The position numbers were made by a program, and so were the translations under genes. Shown in pieces: positions 1 through 6,139 of a DNA stretch of 6,827 nucleotides. Within the stretch, counting starts at the first letter, position 1; every line of letters starts with the position of its first letter. The stretch spans positions 1 to 6,827 of the forward strand of contig JAICSD010000247.1 of the NCBI GenBank assembly GCA_025937075.1, read 5' to 3'. The notes under the pieces were generated by a model. It ran no database searches. It was not told where the DNA came from and saw nothing but the letters and a program-made list of their open reading frames with translations. This DNA is from Vicinamibacteria bacterium. Its GTDB lineage: Bacteria > Acidobacteriota > Vicinamibacteria > Vicinamibacterales > 2-12-FULL-66-21.

Positions 1-656
1 CAGGTGCTGCTGGCGCGGATGCCGAGCTTGTCTTCCTTCTTGCCGACGGTGAACCCCGGGAAGTCACGCTCGACGACGAACGCGGTGATGCCGCGGTAGC
101 CTGCGTCTGGATCGATCGTCGCGAAGACGAGGAACACCTCCGCCTCGTTCGCGTTCGTGATCCACAGCTTCCGGCCGTTCAGCACGTACTCGGCGCCGTC
201 CTCCCGCGCGCGCGTCGCGAGCGCGAACGCATCGCTGCCCGAGCCCGCTTCGGACAGCGCGTATGCGCCCACGGCGCCGCCCGCGAGCGTCGGGAGGTAT
301 CGGCGCTTGACCTCTTCGCTGCCCCATCGCATCAGCGCGTTGATGACGAGGGTATTCTGGACATCTACCAGGACGCCGATGGACGGGTCGACGCGCGAGA
401 GCTCCTCGACGGCCAGCACGGCGTGAAAGAAGGTCCCGCCCGATCCGCCGTACGCATCGGGGATTTCGATCGCCATGACCCCCAGCTCGAAGAGGCGATC
501 GATCAGCTCGCGCGGAATCTTGGCGTGCTCGTCCATTTCGCGGACCAGCGGGCGGATCTGCGCCTCGGCGAACTGGCGTACGCTGTCGCGGAGAATGGCC
601 TCGTCTTCGGTGAGCACCGTCAGGGGCTGGATGGATTCGAGGGTCTGTTCTGACAC
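1..656 (-). CDS. Short/branched-chain acyl-CoA dehydrogenase, N-terminal part (cut by window edge)
   Basis: FAD-dependent enzyme that oxidises acyl-CoA to the trans-2-enoyl-CoA and passes electrons to ETF. Only 218 codons are visible; the C-terminal half, including the catalytic Glu region, lies beyond the window. The reading frame begins at a GTG (654-656) with GGGAGG six bases upstream and has no credible alternative ATG. The helical N-terminal domain covers roughly residues 15-130. The family signature ALSEAGSGSDAFA is at 133-145, followed by the FAD-contacting WITN at 165-168 and the beta domain, reaching KLGIRASST at 210-218. The wording around QNTLVINALMRWG, the SEAGSGSD block and GYRGITAFVVERD closely recalls the short/branched-chain (2-methylbutyryl-CoA, ACADSB-type) members, from memory rather than alignment. 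Likely substrates are therefore 2-methylbutyryl-, isobutyryl- or butyryl-CoA. It is divergent from the secreted VWFA-type gene, with an 85-base gap. Family call sure; exact substrate inferred. Confidence 0.93.
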   Translation of the reverse strand, partial: MSEQTLESIQPLTVLTEDEAILRDSVRQFAEAQIRPLVREMDEHAKIPRELIDRLFELGVMAIEIPDAYGGSGGTFFHAVLAVEELSRVDPSIGVLVDVQNTLVINALMRWGSEEVKRRYLPTLAGGAVGAYALSEAGSGSDAFALATRAREDGAEYVLNGRKLWITNANEAEVFLVFATIDPDAGYRGITAFVVERDFPGFTVGKKEDKLGIRASST

Positions 657-662
657 CGCCCG

Positions 663-668
663 CCTCCC
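663..668 (-). promoter_or_regulatory. Ribosome binding site of the acyl-CoA dehydrogenase
   Basis: GGGAGG on the minus strand, six bases before GTG at 654-656. It supports the GTG start, and the coding frame downstream is uninterrupted to the window edge. The rest of the divergent gap (657-741) shows no promoter I would defend. Confidence 0.7.
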
Positions 669-741
669 GGGCTCAATGCTATCATCGGGCTTGCGCCTTC
701 CTGCCCGGGGTCCCGGCTCCGTTCACCTGGCAGCCGTCTGA

Positions 742-2958
742 ATGTGTATGGGAACCTACGCACGCATTCTCGTCACCTCGTCTCTGGTACTCGGTGTCGC
801 GCTCTTCGTGCCGCGGTTCGACCCGGCGCACGCGCAGCAGCCGGCCGCGGGCCAGCAGCCGCCACCGTCTCAGCCGGCTCCGCCAGGCAGTGCGCCTGCA
901 GGGCAACAGCCGCCCGCGCAAGGGCAGCCGCCGCCGCCTCCGCCACAAGGCCAGCGCCCGCCGGTCATCAAGCAGGGCGTCAACTCCGTCAGCGTCGACG
1001 TCATCGTCACCGACAAGCGGACCGGCGATGTCGTGATGGACTTGAAAAAGGACGACTTCGATGTCCGCGAGGACAAGAAGCCGCAGCAGGTCGAGACCTT
1101 CGACGTCGTGAAGATCGACCCACTGAAGGAACAGGAGACGACGCCGAAGGAGATTCGAAGCGCGTACGACGAAGAGAGCGAGGCGCGGCTGCCGAACGTG
1201 CGGCTGTTCATCATCGTCCTGGACGATTACCACGTCAGGCGCGGCAGCGATCTCGCCGTCCGCAAGCCGCTGGTCGATTTCGTGCAGAACCAGCTCGGGC
1301 CGCAGGACATGGTGGCGATCATGTATCCGCTCACGCCCGTGACCGAGCTGACGTTTACCCGCAACCACGACGCGCTGATTGCCGAGATCAACAGCTTCCT
1401 CGGCCGGAAGGGAATCTACGAGCCGCGGAACGAGTTCGAGGAGCAGTACTTCTATTACCCCGTCGCGACCGTGGAAGCCATCCGCAACGACGTCTCGATG
1501 GGCGCGCTCAAAGGCGCGGCCGTACGTCTCGGCGGCATGCGCGAAGGGCGCAAGTCGATCATTTTCATCAGCGAAGGGTTCGTCAGTTCAGTGCCCGCGC
1601 AGCTGAACGATCCCTCGGCGGCGATGCCGGGATTCAACAATCCGGCGCGCCAGTCCCCGGGGGTCGATCCGCGGATGGACCCGCGTCAGCAATCGGCGGA
1701 GTTCTTCAACGAAGCGGATTTGAACACCCGCCTGCGTGAGGTGTACGACATCGCGAACCGCAACAACACCTCGATCTATGCGGTGGATCCGCGCGGGCTC
1801 GCCGCGTTCGAGTACGACGTGAACCAGGGCGTCGGCCTGCAGACGGACCGCAAGCTCCTGAACGCGTCGCTGGATACGCTGCGCGTCCTGGCTGACAACA
1901 CCGACGGCCGGGCGATCATCAATCGCAACGATCTCGCGGCGGGCATGAAACAGATCATGCGGGACTCGAGCGGGTACTACCTGCTCGGCTACACGTCGAG
2001 CGCCGCCCCGACGGACGGAAAGTTCCACAACATCGACGTGAAAGTGAAGCGGCCGAACGTGGAAGTGCGCGCCCGCAAGGGGTACTGGGCCTACACGGCG
2101 GATGACGTCGCGCGCGCGACGGCGCCGCCCAAGCCCGAAGCCCCTGCAGCGATCACGAACGCGTTGAGCTCGATCGCGGAGCCCGCCGGCTCCGGTCGCG
2201 TCGCGCGCTACTGGGTCGGTATGGATCGCACGCAGTCGGGAAGCGGACGCGTCACGTTCGTCTGGGAGCCGCTGATGGGCCCCGCCGCGGCGGATCGCAG
2301 CGAAGGGAGCAAGGCGGCTCGCGTGATGCTGACCGCGACCGCACAGGACGGCCGTCCGATTTTCCGCGGCCGCGTGCCCGACACGGAAACGGCGTCCGCG
2401 CCGGTCGCCACGGACGGCGCATCCTCGAATCCGGCCAGCGGCGGCCCGCCGGCCGTCGCGGTCGTTTCGCCGACATCCGGGGCGTCGTTCGACGCGCCGC
2501 CGGGCCCCGTCGAACTGCGGATCGTCTTCGAGAACGCACGCGGACAGGTGCTCGATTCGACGACACAGGATCTGACGATTCCCGATTACGCGCGCACGCA
2601 GGTCTCGATGGGGACGCCGCGTGTGTATCGCGCGCGGACCGCTCGGGACATGCTCCTGATTCGCAAGGACCCGAATGCGCTGCCCACGGCCTCGCGCGAT
2701 TTCAGCCGCGCCGAACGCCTTCTCATTCGCTTCGATGCGTACGCGGCAGACGGATCGGCGCCGCAGGTGACCTCGCGTCTGCTCAACCGCGCCGGCCAGG
2801 CGATGGCCGACGTTCCGGTGCAGGCGAACGCGGGCCAGCCATACCAGATCGACTTTCCGCTGGCGTCGCTGGCGGCAGGAGAGTATCTGCTCGAGCTGAA
2901 CGCCAAGACCGCGTCAGGTTCTGCGCAGCAACTGGTCGCGTTCAAGATCGGGACGTAG
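742..2958 (+). CDS. Secreted VWFA-related protein of the acidobacterial family (738 aa)
   Basis: Exported protein of unknown function from the acidobacterial VWFA-related family (TIGR03436-like). ATG codons lie at 742 and 748, directly after an in-frame stop; neither has a clear Shine-Dalgarno. Residues 1-31 form a Sec signal peptide: a short basic start, hydrophobic stretch 9-23, and cleavage most likely after AHA (29-31). A Pro/Gln-rich low-complexity linker runs about 32-75. Next comes the family's entry strand block, VSVDVIVTDKRTGDVV at 83-98 and DDFDVREDKKPQQVE at 104-118. The VWA-like fold runs about 153-390 with the first strand VRLFIIVLDD at 153-162 and a second core strand RKSIIFISEGF at 270-280. 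The family's closing block VRARKGYWAY is at 442-451. Residues 452-738 look beta-rich and are unassigned. The metal site is degenerate: LDDYHV replaces the usual DxSxS. Probably a periplasmic or surface binding or scaffold protein; no partner can be named. Monocistronic and convergent with gdhA. Confidence 0.92.
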   Translation: MCMGTYARILVTSSLVLGVALFVPRFDPAHAQQPAAGQQPPPSQPAPPGSAPAGQQPPAQGQPPPPPPQGQRPPVIKQGVNSVSVDVIVTDKRTGDVVMDLKKDDFDVREDKKPQQVETFDVVKIDPLKEQETTPKEIRSAYDEESEARLPNVRLFIIVLDDYHVRRGSDLAVRKPLVDFVQNQLGPQDMVAIMYPLTPVTELTFTRNHDALIAEINSFLGRKGIYEPRNEFEEQYFYYPVATVEAIRNDVSMGALKGAAVRLGGMREGRKSIIFISEGFVSSVPAQLNDPSAAMPGFNNPARQSPGVDPRMDPRQQSAEFFNEADLNTRLREVYDIANRNNTSIYAVDPRGLAAFEYDVNQGVGLQTDRKLLNASLDTLRVLADNTDGRAIINRNDLAAGMKQIMRDSSGYYLLGYTSSAAPTDGKFHNIDVKVKRPNVEVRARKGYWAYTADDVARATAPPKPEAPAAITNALSSIAEPAGSGRVARYWVGMDRTQSGSGRVTFVWEPLMGPAAADRSEGSKAARVMLTATAQDGRPIFRGRVPDTETASAPVATDGASSNPASGGPPAVAVVSPTSGASFDAPPGPVELRIVFENARGQVLDSTTQDLTIPDYARTQVSMGTPRVYRARTARDMLLIRKDPNALPTASRDFSRAERLLIRFDAYAADGSAPQVTSRLLNRAGQAMADVPVQANAGQPYQIDFPLASLAAGEYLLELNAKTASGSAQQLVAFKIGT

Positions 2959-2982
2959 CGTGATTGACGCCTTCACGCGTAC
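2955..2982. terminator. Candidate bidirectional terminator hairpin spanning both stop codons
   Basis: GCGTGA (2958-2963) pairs with TCACGC (2973-2978) around a nine-base loop. The stem extends by GTA (2955-2957) with TAC (2980-2982) past a one-base bulge at 2979. The TAG of the VWFA-type gene and the stop of gdhA both lie in the arms, so the same structure can form in either transcript. There is no T-tract on either side, so an intrinsic terminator is only a candidate. Confidence 0.35.
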
Positions 2983-4223
2983 ATGCCGCGCATTTTCGTG
3001 ACCGTGGCGACGCGGCTGATGGCGACGATGTAGGCGGCCGTCCGCATGTCGGTCTTGTAGCGGAGCGACGTGCTGAGGACGTCCTCGAACGCCTCGTACA
3101 TCTTGCCTTCGAGCCGCCGGTTCACCTCGTCTTCCTCCCAGAAGTAGCCGTGCCGATCCTGCACCCACTCGAAATATGAGGTGGTGACGCCGCCGGCGTT
3201 GGCGAGAATGTCGGGGATGACGAAGATGCCGCGGTCATGGAGCGCGTTGTGCGCGTCCGGCGTCGTCGGACCGTTGGCGCCTTCGACGACCATCTTCGCA
3301 CGGATCTCCGGCGCGTTCTCCATCGTGATCTGGTTCTCGAGCGCGGCGGGCACGAGGATGTCCACGTCGAGCGCGAACAGCCGGGCGTTGTCGATCGGTT
3401 CGCCGCCGGGGAAGCCGTCGATGCTCTTGTGCTGCTTCGCGAAGTCGAGCATCTTCGCGATGTCGAGCCCCTTCTCGTTGTAGACGCCGCCGCGCCAGTC
3501 GGTCACCGCGACGACCTTTGCGCCGAGCTTCGCGAGGAGATCGGCGGAGACGGACCCGACGTTGCCGAAGCCCTGAACTGCCACGGTCGCGCCCTTCATG
3601 TCGAGGCCCAGATGCTTCGCAGCCTCGCGCGTCACGATCATGACGCCGCGTCCGGTCGCTTCGCGGCGTCCCATCGAGCCGCCCATTTCGATCGGCTTGC
3701 CCGTGACCACGGCGGTGGCCGTGTGGCCGACGTGCATGCTGTAAGTGTCCATGACCCAGGCCATGACCTGGTCGTTCGTGTTGACGTCCGGCGCGGGGAC
3801 GTCTTTCTCCGGCCCGATCGCATCGATGATCTCGGCGATGTAGCGGCGGGTGAGCGCCTCGAGCTCGCGGCGCGAAAGGCGGTTCGGATCCACGATGACG
3901 CCGCCCTTGCCGCCGCCGAACGGGACGTGTGCGACAGCGCATTTCCACGTCATCCAGGCCGCCAGCGCGGTCACTTCGTCGAGCGTGACGTTCGGGTGAT
4001 AGCGGATGCCACCCTTCGCGGGGCCGAGGGTGATGTTGTACTGCACGCGGTAGCCGGTGAAGACCTCGATCTCGCCGTTGTCCATCTGTACGGGGCAGGA
4101 GACGGTGATCTGCCGCTTGGGATGCGTGAGGATCTTCCAGATGCCCGGGTCGAGGCCCAGGAGCCGGGCCGCGCCGTCGAACTCCTCGAGCATCGCATTG
4201 AAAATGCTGCCACCAGCGTCCAT
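2973..4223 (-). CDS. gdhA: Glu/Leu/Phe/Val family dehydrogenase (glutamate dehydrogenase)
   Basis: Cytosolic NAD(P)-dependent oxidative deaminase, most likely glutamate to 2-oxoglutarate plus ammonia. Numbering from the ATG at 4221-4223 (416 aa, the usual size for the hexameric bacterial class): substrate-binding Lys70 in GPAKGG, Lys94, catalytic Lys106 in PFGGGKGG, Asp146 in PAPDVNT, Rossmann loop GFGNVG at 218-223, and SYFEWVQ at 349-355. Asp242 after the second Rossmann strand would fit NAD preference, but this is weak evidence. An in-frame ATG at 4242-4244 adds seven residues (MARSRRS) but has no ribosome binding site. The 4223 start has GGAG four bases upstream, and MDAGGSIFNAMLEEF is a typical beginning, so I chose it. 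The family also includes Leu/Val dehydrogenases, but the length and motifs favour glutamate. Divergent from the mutase operon and sharing its repeat-rich control region; convergent with the VWFA-type gene, with 14 bases between the stops. Confidence 0.95.
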   Translation of the reverse strand: MDAGGSIFNAMLEEFDGAARLLGLDPGIWKILTHPKRQITVSCPVQMDNGEIEVFTGYRVQYNITLGPAKGGIRYHPNVTLDEVTALAAWMTWKCAVAHVPFGGGKGGVIVDPNRLSRRELEALTRRYIAEIIDAIGPEKDVPAPDVNTNDQVMAWVMDTYSMHVGHTATAVVTGKPIEMGGSMGRREATGRGVMIVTREAAKHLGLDMKGATVAVQGFGNVGSVSADLLAKLGAKVVAVTDWRGGVYNEKGLDIAKMLDFAKQHKSIDGFPGGEPIDNARLFALDVDILVPAALENQITMENAPEIRAKMVVEGANGPTTPDAHNALHDRGIFVIPDILANAGGVTTSYFEWVQDRHGYFWEEDEVNRRLEGKMYEAFEDVLSTSLRYKTDMRTAAYIVAISRVATVTKMRGMYA

Positions 4224-4227
4224 GGAT

Positions 4228-4231
4228 CTCC
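4228..4231 (-). promoter_or_regulatory. Ribosome binding site deciding the gdhA start
   Basis: GGAG on the minus strand, four bases before ATG 4221-4223. The upstream in-frame ATG at 4242-4244 is preceded only by a GC-rich stretch ending CCCTTC, with no purine-rich site. This favours the shorter, 416-residue protein. Confidence 0.55.
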
Positions 4232-4257
4232 GTGAGCGGGCCATGAAGGGCGCGGCC

Positions 4258-4344
4258 CGCGTGTCAATGCCGGTTGACTGACGCGTGTCAATGCCGCGTA
4301 TTGACTCCCGTCAATGCCGAATGCCGGCCGAATGCTGAATGCCG
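4258..4344. repeat. Direct-repeat cluster with TTGAC/GTCAA half-sites and AATGCCG heptamers
   Basis: An exact 15-base repeat, CGCGTGTCAATGCCG, occurs at 4258-4272 and 4282-4296. Its core GTCAATGCCG recurs at 4310-4319, giving steps of 24 and 23 bases. Half-sites alternate in orientation: GTCAA 4263-4267, TTGAC 4274-4278, GTCAA 4287-4291, TTGAC 4301-4305, GTCAA 4310-4314. The right end becomes a heptamer run: AATGCCG at 4313-4319 and 4320-4326, GCCG, AATGCTG at 4331-4337, AATGCCG at 4338-4344. It lies upstream of gdhA and of the mutase operon, so it may be an operator array for one or both, but no regulator is encoded here. The sequence is directly seen; the regulatory role is inferred. Confidence 0.7.
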
Positions 4345-4372
4345 AAACAATGTATCGGCAGACAAACAGCCC

Positions 4373-4402
4373 ACCGTAGCGTGCGGCCTGACAGAGTGTC
4401 AA
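4373..4402 (-). promoter_or_regulatory. Possible gdhA promoter (weak)
   Basis: On the minus strand, a consensus TTGACA at 4397-4402 is followed after 18 bases by TACGGT at 4373-4378. The -35 is perfect but the -10 is poor. A transcript from here would carry the whole repeat cluster in its leader before gdhA. TTGACA also occurs on this strand at 4286-4291 and 4262-4267 as part of the repeats, without matching -10 boxes, so the -35 match may simply reflect the half-site motif. Confidence 0.25.
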
Positions 4403-4418
4403 GCGGCGGGCATATAAT
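4388..4418 (+). promoter_or_regulatory. Promoter of the acyl-CoA mutase operon
   Basis: A perfect TATAAT lies at 4413-4418, with CTGACA at 4388-4393 as the best -35, at a long 19-base spacing. The -10 box ends 11 bases before the mutase ATG at 4430, so transcription would start about 4424-4426, leaving a leader of only a few bases. No Shine-Dalgarno precedes the ATG (CGATCCAGACA), which fits a near-leaderless message. Confidence 0.6.
4389..4401. promoter_or_regulatory. Inverted repeat in the mutase promoter, candidate operator
   Basis: TGACA-GAG-TGTCA is a perfect 5-3-5 palindrome. It overlaps the -35 element and lies upstream of TATAAT, a position where a bound repressor would block polymerase. 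Its arms are close to the TTGAC/GTCAA half-sites in the cluster at 4263-4314, so one regulator could bind both. The palindrome is seen directly; the function is inferred. Confidence 0.4.
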
Positions 4419-4429
4419 CGATCCAGACA

Positions 4430-6139
4430 ATGAAAACGGCGGCCGACTCCGAAAAGCAGCGCTGGGAACGGGACGCGCTGTCGCTGGCGCTGCAGAAACA
4501 GCCGGAGCGGCCGATCCCCTTCACGACGATTTCCGGCCGCCCGATCGATCGCCTCTACACCCCCGACGACCTTCGCGAGTTCGAGTACGGACGCGACCTG
4601 AACGCGCCCGGCGCGTTTCCCTACACGCGCGGCATCCATCCGACCGGCTATCGCGGACGGCTGTGGACGATGCGGCAGTTCGCCGGGTACGGCACGCCCG
4701 AGGAGACCAACGCGCGGTACAAGACGCTGCTGCAGGCGGGCGGGACGGGCCTGAGCGTCGCCTTCGATCTGCCGACGCTCATGGGCCGCGATCCGGATCA
4801 CGAACTGTCGCTCGGTGAAGTGGGGAAGTGCGGCGTCAGCATCGTGTCGCTCGCCGACATGGAGCGGCTGTTCGACGGCATTGCGCTCGGCGACATCACG
4901 ACGTCGATGACGATCAACTCGCCGGCGCCGATGATCTTCGCGATGTATCTCGTGGTCGCCGAACAGCAGGGGGCCGACTGGAAGCGGCTGTCCGGCACGA
5001 TTCAGAACGACATCCTGAAAGAGTTCATCGCGCAGAAGGAGTTCATCTATCCGCCTCGCGAGTCGATGCGGCTCATCACCGACGTGTTCGCTTTCTGCGC
5101 AAATGAAGTGCCGCGCTGGAACACGGTCTCGGTGAGCGGCTATCACATCCGCGAGGCGGGATCGACCGCGCTGCAGGAACTCGCGTTCACGCTTCGCGAC
5201 GGCATCGAGTACGTGCAGTACGGCGTGGACGCGGGCCTCGACGTCGACGACTTCGCGCCGCGCATCTCCTTTTTCTTCAATTCACACAGCGACTTCTTCG
5301 AGGAGATTGCCAAGTTCCGCGCGGCCCGGAAGCTCTGGGCGGAGGTCATGCGCGATCGCTTCCACGCGAAGGACGAGCGCTCGTGGAAGCTCCGGTTCCA
5401 CACCCAGACGGCCGGCGTGTCGCTGACGGCGAAGCAGCCGTACAACAACGTCGTACGCACCGCTCTCCAGGCGCTCGCGGCGGTGCTCGGTGGAACGCAG
5501 TCGCTGCACACGAATTCGCTCGACGAGGCGCTGGCGCTCCCCACCGCGGAAGCGGCAACGCTCGCGCTGCGCACGCAGCAGATCATCGCGTACGAGAGCG
5601 GCGTCACCAACCTCGTGGACCCGCTCGGCGGCTCGTACTTCCTCGAGCGGCTCACGCTCGACATGGACCGCGAGGCGAAGCGCTACTTCGACGTCATCGA
5701 TCGCATGGGCGGCATGGTCGAAGCAATCGAGCAGGGATTCCCGCAGAAGGAGATCGCGGAAGCCGCGTACCGGTTCCAGCAGTCGGTGGAGAAGCGCGAG
5801 AAGATCATCGTCGGCGTCAACGACTTCGTCCAGGACGACGAGGAGCCGGTCCCGATCCTCTACATCGACGAGACGACGGCGGAACGGCAGCTCTCGCGTC
5901 TGGAAGAGCTGAAGCGCACGCGCGACAACGATCGCGTCCGCGACGCGCTCGACGCGCTGCGCGAGACCGCGCGCGGGGCCGGCCCTTCGGCAGGCTCAGG
6001 ACCGTCCCGAGCGGGGTCGAGGGACGGCAACACGATGTATCCTCTCATCGACTGCGTTCGCGCCTATGCGACCGTCGGAGAAATGTGCGACGCGCTTCGC
6101 GAAGTGTGGGGCGAATGGGAAGAGCAGGCGTCTCTGTGA
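4430..6139 (+). CDS. Cobalamin-dependent acyl-CoA mutase, catalytic subunit (methylmalonyl-/isobutyryl-CoA mutase family)
   Basis: Large subunit (569 aa) of a split B12 mutase that moves the CoA-carboxyl group on short acyl-CoAs by radical chemistry. It has the substrate-binding TIM barrel but no B12-binding domain; that is the next gene. Motifs: PYTRG at 64-68, WTMRQFAG at 79-86, [30 protein letters not shown] with His239 (His244 of the Propionibacterium enzyme), and HTQTAG with His324/Gln326. The substrate-setting residues are Phe84 and Gln202 where methylmalonyl-CoA mutase has Tyr89 and Arg207; this pair is the one reported for isobutyryl-CoA mutase. Ala111 and Phe84 argue against 2-hydroxyisobutyryl-CoA mutase, which has Asp and Ile there. 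Most pipelines would call this methylmalonyl-CoA mutase alpha. About 16 residues (526-541) appear inserted between RETARG and GNTMYP, made by a palindromic DNA element. The ATG is the only reasonable start and has no Shine-Dalgarno. Family sure, substrate uncertain. Confidence 0.94.
   Translation: MKTAADSEKQRWERDALSLALQKQPERPIPFTTISGRPIDRLYTPDDLREFEYGRDLNAPGAFPYTRGIHPTGYRGRLWTMRQFAGYGTPEETNARYKTLLQAGGTGLSVAFDLPTLMGRDPDHELSLGEVGKCGVSIVSLADMERLFDGIALGDITTSMTINSPAPMIFAMYLVVAEQQGADWKRLSGTIQNDILKEFIAQKEFIYPPRESMRLITDVFAFCANEVPRWNTVSVSGYHIREAGSTALQELAFTLRDGIEYVQYGVDAGLDVDDFAPRISFFFNSHSDFFEEIAKFRAARKLWAEVMRDRFHAKDERSWKLRFHTQTAGVSLTAKQPYNNVVRTALQALAAVLGGTQSLHTNSLDEALALPTAEAATLALRTQQIIAYESGVTNLVDPLGGSYFLERLTLDMDREAKRYFDVIDRMGGMVEAIEQGFPQKEIAEAAYRFQQSVEKREKIIVGVNDFVQDDEEPVPILYIDETTAERQLSRLEELKRTRDNDRVRDALDALRETARGAGPSAGSGPSRAGSRDGNTMYPLIDCVRAYATVGEMCDALREVWGEWEEQASL
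5983..6023. repeat. REP-like palindromic element inside the mutase gene
   Basis: An imperfect palindrome of 41 bases. The inner stem is GCTCAGGA (5994-6001) with TCCCGAGC (6005-6012) around CCG, with one mismatch. The outer arms are CCCTTCGGC (5983-5991) and GGTCGAGGG (6015-6023), pairing with a one-base bulge and an internal loop. The core TTCGGCAGGCTCAGG strongly recalls the short TTCGACAGGCTCAGG-type repeats scattered between genes in many GC-rich genomes (memory, not a search). Here it is read in frame and encodes Gly/Ser/Pro/Ala-rich sequence in the linker between the barrel and the C-terminal helices. No target duplication is evident. Confidence 0.6.

Noticed and set aside
705..716. CCGGG-GT-CCCGG inverted repeat in the gap between the acyl-CoA dehydrogenase and the VWFA-type gene
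   Set aside because: Five-base GC arms arise easily at this base composition, and no promoter elements could be placed around it.
901..965. Proline/glutamine-rich repeat tract as a possible separate repeat element
   Set aside because: It is ordinary low-complexity linker coding after a signal peptide, with irregular units and no DNA-level periodicity worth annotating.
682..1368. 228-codon minus-strand frame opposite the signal peptide and VWA region
   Set aside because: Arg/Leu-rich composition, no domain, and it competes with a protein whose signal peptide and family motifs are convincing.
3237..4235. 332-codon open frame on the plus strand opposite gdhA
   Set aside because: It is antisense to a clear gdhA with all catalytic motifs, is full of Arg/Asp/His/Val as expected from the complement of a GC-rich gene, and has no recognisable domain.
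4258..4344. CRISPR-like array of three short repeats
   Set aside because: Repeat cores are only 10-15 bases with 9-14 base gaps, and the gaps are themselves made of the same half-sites; there are no cas genes. It reads as an operator or slippage repeat.
3971..5146. 391-codon open frame on the minus strand spanning the control region and the start of the mutase
   Set aside because: It crosses two confident genes out of frame, runs through the promoter and repeats, and its low-complexity Arg-rich composition is that of a shadow frame.
5383..6027. Frameshift or fusion in the mutase linker, suggested by the odd Gly/Ser/Pro stretch
   Set aside because: The frame is continuous and family sequence resumes correctly on both sides (RETARG before, [10 protein letters not shown] after), so an in-frame insertion explains it better.
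5383..6135. Long N-terminal extension of the B12-binding subunit reading frame
   Set aside because: The frame stays open upstream through the catalytic subunit, but the sequence there is an Arg-rich out-of-frame translation. The cobalamin domain begins right at the GTG at 6136, which overlaps the upstream stop.
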